Positions 55,401-64,000 of a stretch of DNA of 64,000 bases are shown piece by piece (the stretch's first letter is position 1; each line of letters starts with the position of its first letter). The stretch spans positions 4,049,501-4,113,500 of the forward strand of contig JAJNNQ010000013.1 of the NCBI GenBank assembly GCA_027886175.1. The letters are read 5' to 3'. A program made the translations under genes and the position numbers. Source of the DNA: Phylloscopus collybita. Lineage: Eukaryota > Chordata > Aves > Passeriformes > Phylloscopidae. Under the pieces are notes generated by a model. That model worked only from the letters and a program-made list of their open reading frames with translations, did no database searches and was not told the origin of the DNA.

Positions 55401-58041
55401 AAACCCAAGTACTGTACTTGGTATAATGTGAATTGATTGAATAGGACTTTGGACAGCAATGAGTTCTGTAGGCCAATGATTATTTTGATTAAATAGCCAC
55501 TTCTTTTTTTCTTCTGCAGTCAATTTGCAATGTAGATTTGTTCATTCCATGCACTTCTAAAGAAGCTGGAGTGTAGTGTATGCTTCACAGTTCTGTTCCT
55601 TTCATGGTAGTTTTTTTTTTCATCTTAGTGTTGCTACAGTGTTGCTATTTCTGCTGTAGTTGAATGTAGGTTCCAGTGTCGCATAAACGATTAGGATGTC
55701 TTGATATGAACCTATATATATAACTATTGTGATAGTTAATGCAGACTTGAAAATCAAAATGAAATCAGGATAATTTATATGTACAGTTAACTGAAATTAA
55801 TTTTGAAATGTAATTAAATTTCTTGTCATAGAGGAATTATCTTCTGTCCAAAGGAGGTATACAGTAATAATAGTGGTACTTTCATATGTATATTGCATGT
55901 ATGTCAGATACCTTTTTGGTCTGTAGTACAATGCTAATTAAAGCTGTTACTGCTTGTTAGTGAGCAAGACACTTGTCATCAGATATTTGATGAGATTCTT
56001 CTTATCAAATTCCTGCTATTTCAGGCTTTTTTTTAAATTCCACACCCCCCCGCCCCCCATCCCAAAGGATAAGCATGATCAGGAATTGCCTTTGAGGCAA
56101 TTTGCCATTTGACTTAGAACAAGCTTCAGTCTTTCGGGTAATAAAAAAGGATCATCCTGCTTTATCTGAAAATGAAAATTTTTGATATGGAATATAAATG
56201 TTGCAGAGTCCTCAGGAAGAGTGATCAATGGCCTTAGGTGTAGGCTGGGATTAGAAGAAAGAGTGGGAATTGGGGAGAATTCCCTCTGCTTCTCTCTCCT
56301 TGGTGGAGGAGGTTTCAAGAGGGGAAAGCTTCAACTCTAATTAAAAGGGTTTTAAGCAAGGCTGAAATGGTACTGTGCAGGCTGATGGTTTTTATGTTTC
56401 GTAACTGGTGTGTATATATTTGCCTTTTGGAAGGAGGGAAGCTCCTAGGTATTTATAGTGTAGTGAAGGATAATGCATATGCAGGAAAATACTAAGTTGT
56501 CAATACAGATTTTCTGTGGAGTTAATACTCATGCTGCCTGGAATTTGAGCATGAATGCTACCATGTTTTCAGTGTTGGTTTAGATCTATTGGAAAAGAAA
56601 GAAAACCTTTCTTGCCATCTACGTAATACCTTGTCTTTATTTTCATTTATAGCTGTCAATAGATGTTAGTGACTTCAAACTCTGGAAAGGGGAAACTTAT
56701 CTTTTTAATTACAATAAGATGGAAACTATGTAGATGTTAACAGGTTATGAAGATGCCCTGCTGGCTGTGAGGCAGTCAACATGCATGACTGCCCTCTGCT
56801 TTCCTTGCTTTTATTGCAAGTTCAGTGTTCAGCATTTCTCAGTAAGTGGTTGCTTGCACACTTGAAGGTCACTGAGTAAAATCAAATTAACTTCTAAAAA
56901 CACTTAAAGTTGGTCTGTTTTTTCTTCTAAATGATATGTTTTCTGTTTAACATTAAGGTTTTTAAGAGAATAAAGAATCACATTTAATGCTGTGAAAAGT
57001 TGGAGGAAAACGCTGGAAAGTGAATGTTCTTTTCATAACATTATCCCTAAATTAAATTAATCTGATTTCATCTTCTTTTTCTCTAAGCTACTTTTGAGTT
57101 GTAGCTTCAAATACAGACTACATCGTAAGGACACGATTCCTGTTATATATACCACACCTGGCAGGTTAACACTTCTTTCTAACTTAGCACCTGAAAAGGA
57201 TGTTTTGTCAATCTTAACAGCAAGCTTATTAGACATTTTCAGTGGATCCTGCTAAGCTCTGTAGGACTTCTGGGATGGGTCAGTGTTGCCTGCAGAGGAG
57301 TGGCCAGCCCTGCTTTGGGGTAAGCCAGAATAAACATCTGTGGTACTAATGTGGTCAGGCTGTAGTGGCACATCAGTGTGGTAAAATGAGATGGCTCTTA
57401 GGTGAGTTCCCTGGAGGGGATGCTCACAGTGACTCAGGCCCTTAAATGCTCGGTGCCGACTTGGAGATGGCAGCAGTGGCAGAATTCCCGTGTGCCAGCT
57501 GAGGTTCAGCTCCGTGGGAGGGGAGGGGTGGTGGCCACAGCCGTGGCTCCAGGAATGCTGAGCCTCTTGTGGCAGCTCCGGCAGGGATATGCACGTACAG
57601 CTCGATTCACAAACTCGGCCTCGCTGAGCTCGGGCCCCTTGGGACTGCAGGCTGTGCAAGGCTTGGGATTGCTGTATCTTGGATCCTGGCAGTGATTCCC
57701 TAGCGGGTTTTCTCTGGCAGCGCCGGCCTGGTGCAGCTCTTCAGTTGAAATGCTGTGTCAGTGACAGTGAGGTTTCATGAGGTGACTGAGCTGTTTAAAT
57801 GCCTCTGGTGCTTCTCTGTGCCTCTGGCTCCTTCTGTGTCCACTTTTGCAGCCTGTTCCTTCCATGCCACCTCAGTTGTTCTGGTGAATGCTTTCGAAGT
57901 AGTTATTAAGGATTTGTTGCAGTACGATGCCTTGTGAAGGGGTTGTTTTTGTTAAGAAGAAAAAATCCCTTGCCCTTTTGTGTGCCAAAAATAGGCCACA
58001 TTTATTTTGTTCAACTTTTTGTTTTTAATACTCTGGATCTC

Positions 58042-58061
58042 TTTTTTTTTTTTTTTTTTTT
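58042..58061. repeat. Poly(T) run, 20 bases
   Basis: An uninterrupted T run followed by ACTTTGACAG, so it could also act as a pyrimidine tract for the candidate exon starting at 58072. Confidence 0.95.
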
Positions 58062-58071
58062 ACTTTGACAG

Positions 58072-58138
58072 ATTTAGAAGACCTAATCTTAGGACTGTCT
58101 CAAGAAAACATGCAAAAGTTCAGGCTGACTCAGATACC
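58072..58138 (+). other. Candidate cryptic exon (67 nt)
   Basis: Bounded by a long pyrimidine tract with ACAG and by a weak donor ACC/GTTAAG. It is open in phase 2, the phase left by THADA exon 25 (RFRRPNLRTVSRKHAKVQ...), and also in phase 1. No homologue was recognised. It may be chance. Confidence 0.2.
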
Positions 58139-59172
58139 GTTAAGTCTTTTGCTGATTAATAGTTCAATAACAATATGCTTGTTCAAACATTATTTTGAAC
58201 GGGCTCCCAAAGTGCCTTTATAACAAGAATAATGATGATAAGGTGCTATTAACTTGTAAGTTGAAGGTAAAATTTATGGACGTTTTGTGCAGAAACAGAA
58301 ACAAATTGAAAACAAGCTCTCAAACAAATTTGTTTCCCTCTGCGTTATTGCTTTAATTACTCTGTTTATTTTGCAGGTCTAAGCTAAAACTCTAAAATCC
58401 CCTGTAGCAGAAAACAGGGACTTGTCGTGGCTGAGGATGCTCTCTGTCTGTATGATTTCTGCTGATTTTAGGAACACAGTGTGTGTCTTGCTCTTTTTGA
58501 TAAAATACCTAAAACCTACAGAAGCATTTTTACTTCAAGGTCTTACCTTGTCTATACAGAGTCAGAAAAGCAATAACGCACATAAATCCCAGTCACTTTT
58601 CTGGGGCCTAAAACACACTTAAATCATTGGTGTGCAAATGTGTATCTCTGCTTTCCTGAACAGGGAGTATCTTCTTAACATCCTGTCTTAGGTCAGCACC
58701 AGAAAATAGAAAGCTGAACGTGGTAAAATGACCCGAATGAAAGTTTACCCAAAGTGAAACATCCTAAAAATATATATATGCTGGCCCAAGGTAACTCCAG
58801 CTCATTCATTTCTTTTAAATAAATTAGGGGCATAATGATAATGTTTGTTTTTACCAAGTTAATAAAATGCATTCCATGAAACAAAAATTTATGTAAACTA
58901 GCTGCATGAGTAGGTAATTTAGTTTCTGCTGTAGTGATAGAAGTTTTCATTAGTATGAGTAGAGGTAATTGTTCTATTTTGATCTGTGCATATTATACAT
59001 ATCCCTTATTCATTAACTTCACTATGCTAAGTAAAAAGCAGCTACTCACAGAACACTCCCAGAGAGAAAGTGTGGATTATTTGTGCTGAAATTTACAATG
59101 CTAAATTTGTGGTAAGAGACTAAAGATAATGGTGTTAAAGGCAGTGTTGAACAGAATTCTTGGAGACTTTCT

Positions 59173-59265
59173 AGATATATATATATGTGCATATCTCTTA
59201 GTTTTAGTTGTATTTCTTTGTGTACATTTGTACACATTTGTATACATTTGTATGTACATATACTC
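59173..59265. repeat. AT dinucleotide and TACATTTG microsatellites
   Basis: A short (AT)n tract (about 59173-59187) is followed shortly by repeated TACATTTG/TACACATTTG units (about 59222-59258). Confidence 0.8.
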
Positions 59266-59615
59266 ACATGCACAGTTTGGTATCCTAAAAAAAGTTTGTT
59301 AAAAGTAATTATATGTAAAATAATTATTTTAAACTCGGTTTTTGATATGGTTTTATATACATGCATATATTTAAAGGTACACATACTTTTCTGTGTGTGT
59401 CAAAGTTGATTAATGTGTTGATATAGGTGCCAGGTTGCATCTGTGATACTGGTTTTAAGTGCTGGTCCCCTGTTTTTATTCTGAGCCCATTGTATGCATG
59501 CTTCTCTATTTAGCATCACAGCAAAAGTGCTCTTCACAAGTTACTTTACTGAGCTATGTGTTGCATAATTATTCCTCTTAAGTCATGCTTTTCCTGATGT
59601 ATTTGTTCTGTGCAG

Positions 59616-59774
59616 GTGCTCTTTCCATACCTGATCACACAAAGACTGTAATAAATAGCAAAACAAGAGGTATAAGGAAACTTGTGCTTCAGAGATCAAA
59701 GCAAACCAGACCATGTAGTCCTTTGGAAATCTTGGCTAGCTCTCTTGTAAATAAAAGTGCCTCTAAAGCAGAAG
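59616..59774 (+). other. Candidate symmetric phase-1 exon, 53 codons, unknown gene
   Basis: The acceptor TTGTTCTGTGCAG and donor AGAAG/GTATTT enclose exactly 159 bases, open in the frame that begins and ends in phase 1. The peptide (ALSIPDHTKTVINSKTRGIR ... SPLEILASSLVNKSASKAEG) has a protein-like composition with many K, S and T residues. It does not match THADA as I know it. It also does not fit exon 25, which leaves in phase 2: in that phase a stop appears after five further codons. It could belong to a nested plus-strand gene or an exon fragment, or be chance. Confidence 0.3.
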
Positions 59775-61239
59775 GTATTTAACTACCATATTTATACAGC
59801 TTTTGATTGGCAGTTCAGTTATTAACCTCATAAAAACTCAGCAACATAAACTAGTACAAATGTTTATTCTAGCACTTCTATCTGAAGGAAAATGAAAACC
59901 AAGATATAGTGGCATATTCTTAGTTCCTTTAAAGTATTTATTTTAGGTTTGTGTGGCATAAAAGAATGTTTTTTTTCAAGTCAGTGAACTTAAGCTATTT
60001 TGCTTACTGTTCTGGGATTGAAGTGTTTTCTAATCGCTAACAAAACAAGTGTTAGATTTACTGAAGGTACAGAGTCACCACATCTTTATTAAAGGTCCAA
60101 ACCCCACATCTTGATGATGATGCTTCTTTCCCCTTCATAGTGTTTTCCATTTCATGCAGAGTAAAAATGAAATCTGAATTGGTTTTTGTAAGTGATTTGA
60201 TGAGGTTACAGTAGAGTTGTGCCTCTTAGTCACGGAAGAGGTGTCCTGTATCATATTAGGTCTAGAAAAACAAGTATGCAATAATCTTCTGTATCCTTGC
60301 TCTTGGGCTTATTAGCCAATGCATTACACCAGTTTTTTTAACAGTTGTTTTTTCCAGGCTTCATTGTGGCCTCCCACAAAATTACATGGCAGTTTTGCCT
60401 TCTATGGCAGCACTAAAATTCTCTTTTTATGTGTAAAATGTTTTATTGAAAGCAGTTTGTCATGGGTCCTGAGACAGTATGTGATTTCAGGAATTTAACT
60501 CTTAGGTATATTCTTTAAAACAAAATTATCCGAGGCAAATTAAAATTTGTCTATAATCTCTATTTGTAAAGGAACATGCCTGCTGCTCTTGTCTCTGTCT
60601 CTTAGTAAGAATAGTGATGGTTCTCTGGTGGTCATCCAGAGGGACTGATAATCAAGAGCTTCCATAAATATATACTGCTTCTGAAATAAAATTTTAAGTG
60701 ATTATTTTATTTCTACATCAAACTAGTATTTTAAATACTGTCATACAATGTGGCAAAAATAATAGTTTGTGCTGAATTAAAGACTAAATTACTAACTTAA
60801 TAAAAACTGTTAAATCTCAAGAATTCTTTTCTGAGCAGGATCCTTTGTTTACTGTACTTGCAGTGGCTTGTGATGGCCAGCAAGTGCAAGAAGACAGGAA
60901 AAAGATTGAACTTTTAAGAAGGCCATGTTAAAGCCATGGTGGCAGAGTGGGGAGTAGCTAAGGGGAACCATACAGACTGTAAAGGGATCTCTTTGTCCTG
61001 TTTCCTTGATTCCCACTGAGAGTATGACTGCTAACAACACTACATCAGGTCAGTGGTGTCTGTGGATGAGTTAAAAGTCATCAAAGTCTCAAGGACATTT
61101 CATAACTATTCTGAGTAACAGTGCTTCATTGCCCTTGCCCAATTTAAACCTTCCAAGCTATGATTTGTGACCACTGGTCCTTTCCGTACTCTCTGCAGCT
61201 ACTGCAGGATGATTATTAGCTCTCTAGTCTTTGATTCCT

Positions 61240-61639
61240 TCAAGTGGTTGTAGGCTGCTGTTAGATCTACCCTGGACCTTCTCTTTGTCAAACAGAACAA
61301 ACCTGGCTCCTTCAGCTTCTTTTTACAGGGCCTGTGCTGTAGGCCATGCCCCTCCGAGCAGCTGTTTGCTGGACCCTCTCTTGTGTGTCCTAATCTCTTC
61401 TGAACTTGGCAACGCAGAAGGTGATGGAGGATTCCATGTGCAGCCTCACTGATGTGCTGCTGCTTTTGTTCTAATGAGCACAGTCCCAGGTGTGGTTTGC
61501 CCTGTGAGCAGTGAGGATGTGCCCTTGGCACACTCTGAGTGTGGCATCCCCTGTAACCCATATATTTTTTTTCCCTCGGGGCTGTTGGTTTCTGAGCCAT
61601 TTGGTTTTCAGTTTGTGCTGATGCTCAGGATTATTCATC
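61240..61639 (-). mobile_element. CR1 LINE fragment, left part (reverse), interrupted by LTR
   Basis: Diverged reversed CR1 containing AACCTGGCTCCTTCAGCTTC, TTTTTACAGGGCCTGTGCTG and ATGCTCAGGATTATTCATC. It resumes after the LTR at 62355 with TCATCCCAGGTGCAAAATCT, the continuation expected of the same CR1. The left boundary is uncertain. Confidence 0.8.
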
Positions 61640-62354
61640 TGTCTTGGTTTGGAAAGACAGGTATCTGCCAGGGAAACTGGGGTTCCCCTAGAATGGAGAA
61701 TGCAAACCCCTCACACCCTGCCAAATTATAATTTTGCAATCAAGGGCTCTCAGGCAAAGATGTTGGGGATAGGAATAACAGTTCTTTACTAGGAATGTTA
61801 ACAATACAAATGTAATAGGAAACAAAACCAACCAAACAAGCAAATAAACAAATAAACAACAATTTTGGAAAACCCTGACAGAGTCAGAGCCACAACCTGA
61901 CACCCTGTGATTCAGGGTGTTGAAAGCAGTCCAAAAGTGAGTCCTTCTGACGTGGCAGACGTGATTCTGTTGGAGCAGAGATGATCTTGTAGAAAAGCAG
62001 GTCCAGGGGTGGTGAGGAGGGGATCTGGTGATGATGAGGAGGGGGTCCGGGGATGGTGAGGTGGAATCTTGTGTTGGTGAGATAAGGTCCGGTCTTCCTC
62101 TCAGGAGATCGGGTGAAAAACAACTAGCAGCTCTCGTGTCTGTGAGTCTCTGTTTATCCAGACAAACTGCCTGCTCCCCCCCACTGCCGGGGGGATGGGA
62201 TGTATCTCACAATAGGGTGATAGAAATGCAGATGCAGCGCTCTGGGGGGGAAGGTACAGGCTGGGAAGGTGGCAATGGCCTATTAGGATGAGCTGTGAGG
62301 CCTTCAAACAGATGAAAATAGAATACACAAAACCCGGCTCCACAACCCAGGACA
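61640..62354 (+). mobile_element. Solo LTR of an avian ERVL-like endogenous retrovirus
   Basis: A 715-base element that begins TGTCTTGGTTTGG and ends CCAGGACA (TG...CA termini). It is flanked on both sides by the perfect five-base duplication TCATC (61635-61639 and 62355-62359). A five-base duplication is typical of ERVL-type integrations, and the TGTCYTGGTTT start resembles known avian ERVL LTRs. AATAAA signals lie near 61840-61860. No internal retroviral genes are present, so it is a solo LTR left by recombination. Strand is assigned from the start sequence and AATAAA only. Confidence 0.85.
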
Positions 62355-62390
62355 TCATCCCAGGTGCAAAATCTGTAGTTTTATGAATAG
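62355..62390 (-). mobile_element. CR1 LINE fragment, right part after LTR insertion
   Basis: TCATCCCAGGTGCAAAATCT continues the CR1 sequence broken at 61639. The recognisable match fades near 62390. Confidence 0.65.
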
Positions 62391-64000
62391 TTCTCCTTAC
62401 TACCACTTTTGAATAATTTCGATTTTAATGATTTACATATTTACCTTTGTGGTTGTATAATATTATGCTGTTTTGCGGTATTCTAAAATGCTAGATAAAA
62501 TTACCCTTTGAGCCAAATATAGTAAATTCTTTGAGTTTTGCTTCCCCTGTAGTTAGAACCTTTCTGTTTTCTGAACCTTTATTGGTGTTACTTGTCCTGT
62601 CATGGCAAGCAGATGATTGTCACATAATTTGGTCCTATTAAAGGAGCAAAAAATTAATGTCATCCTTCAAGTATGTCTCAAATTAGCCTTGGTCTTTACC
62701 ATAACCTCAGCATAAATCAATCTGCCATACATTTTTTTTGGCATTTTTTTGTGTAGTTGAAAAAAAACCCCGTTTCCCATTTATTTTGAGGTTATGCTTC
62801 TGAAATCTATCTTTATTAGCAGGGAAATATGCTTCCTCTATTTTGAGATAGCATCTAACTGTTTAATAAGTGATAAGGGTCAGGGAAAGAGCACAAATGT
62901 TAAAATGGACGATTAAACCTAGTCCTGTCAGGTTAGCCTAGTTATGTTGCATTGTGGGATTTTTTTTCATAATTCAGTGATGTCAGAAGAAGCAAATATG
63001 TAAAATGTATATTGTCTATATAAATCTGTCATTTTGAATGACAGTTTTGGCCAAGTCTGTCCTGGTTTTCAAGTTCTTTCAGCAGCAGTTGTCCTTGCAG
63101 TGCCAGGAGTAAGCTGAGTTCTGTTTCTGCTTTACTGCTCTTTAACATAAGGGATCATGTGACATGTAGCTAATGATTCCAGTGTAAGGATTGGTATAAC
63201 ACAAGTAGATTTTACAAGAGACAATTAAAAATATTTCTGTAAATTCATCAAAACTATATTCTTGGTCCTGTTCTAAGTGTTTCTTGTCTATATTTTTTCA
63301 CATTCCAGTTCTATTTTTTTTTATTTTTAAATGTAGTTTTTTGTTGTTTTTCCCTGTCAAATATCTGACCGTGCATTTGTCAGCTGACATGAGATGTTAG
63401 CAGTATCTGTGTTTCAAAAAGAGCACCAGAAACCCTTGCATCCCTCAAGTATGAACATAATTGCTGCAAATGGTCTTTTACATATCAGTTACTAAAAACG
63501 GCCTACAAGGTTATAAAGCTTTGTTCTTCTGAAAAATCGATGAAAGAACAGAAGCAGGTAATCTCTGACACGTCACAGTAAAATGATATGTATGCCCCAG
63601 TGTCACAGCAGAATTTAAGTCTCCTGGAGTCTTCTCTTAAGTGTACAGCACAGTTTTAAAAAGAACACTGCAACGTCCATGGTTTTATTCTTAAATGTGT
63701 TTTAAAATGCAGTTAAATATCCACTGGATAAGAATCCACTTGTTATGTATAAAGGTGGAATGTTTTGTTATAAAGACATTAGTTAAATAAACAGAAGTTA
63801 ACCCTTGAATTGTGTAGCATCAAGTTGCTACTGAGACAAGCACAATGTGTAATCACTGGAGATGTCACAGTTTTCAGCAGTGTTTATGAATTGGTTCTAG
63901 AAGTTTGATGTTATTGATATCTCCACAAGCAAAGCACGTGGAAACTTTAAAGCACATGATTCTTGGCTTAATTTAAGCCTCCCCAGGTTCTGCTCTACAA

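Larger units (their letters stand above)
51712..64000 (+). other. THADA: THADA intron 25 (over 12 kb, open at right edge)
   Basis: No match to the following THADA exons was found, so this is treated as a long intron. It holds two CR1 copies, one solo LTR, homopolymers and three candidate unannotated exons described separately. The stretch 57250-57740 is GC-richer than its surroundings, without a clear identity. Confidence 0.7.

Noticed and set aside
57252..57695. Opposing frames of 135 and 97 codons
   Set aside because: Both strands are open in a GC-richer patch. There is no recognised homology, and no splice sites frame them.
61199..62406. Open frames of 71-133 codons
   Set aside because: They lie in the CR1 fragment and solo LTR. 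No retroviral gene remnant is visible.

Overview
This is a vertebrate nuclear window, almost certainly from a bird and possibly a songbird. The evidence is the gene content, the spliced exon structure, isolated CpG islands in an AT-rich background, several 5'-truncated CR1 LINE copies (the dominant avian retroposon), and a solo LTR that resembles avian ERVL LTRs beginning TGTCCTGGTTT. No Alu-like or L1-like sequence was seen. The species cannot be named from the sequence alone.

Layout. From the left edge to about 10.5 kb lies the 5' end of PLEKHH2 on the minus strand. Its first coding exon is at 5686-5815, and a CpG island at about 9.78-10.57 kb is its likely promoter. A gap of about 6.5 kb with two CR1 copies separates it from a second CpG island (about 16.95-17.56 kb), which is the likely THADA promoter. 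THADA then runs on the plus strand from its ATG at 18462 to beyond the right edge. I resolved 25 consecutive coding exons (18462-51711) that join in frame into 1268 codons plus two bases. From 51712 to 64000 no exon matching the next conserved THADA segment was found, so this appears to be a long intron whose downstream exon lies outside the window.

Function. THADA is a large HEAT/ARM-type protein of the Trm732 family. It partners the FTSJ1/Trm7 methyltransferase for 2'-O-methylation of tRNA position 32. The family motif RRSAGIP is intact at residues 1149-1155. PLEKHH2 is a coiled-coil/PH/MyTH4/FERM cytoskeletal protein. The two genes are divergently transcribed, as in mammals; nothing in the window suggests a functional link.

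Items worth a second look are: a GC-AG intron in THADA; a near-consensus CTCF site inside an intronic CpG island with a 15-bp tandem repeat; a 715-bp solo LTR with perfect 5-bp target duplications nested inside a CR1; a CR1 3' end lying against the THADA CpG island; and three candidate unannotated exons in the last THADA intron. I found no previously undescribed multi-gene system here. Most of the window is ordinary intronic and intergenic sequence.
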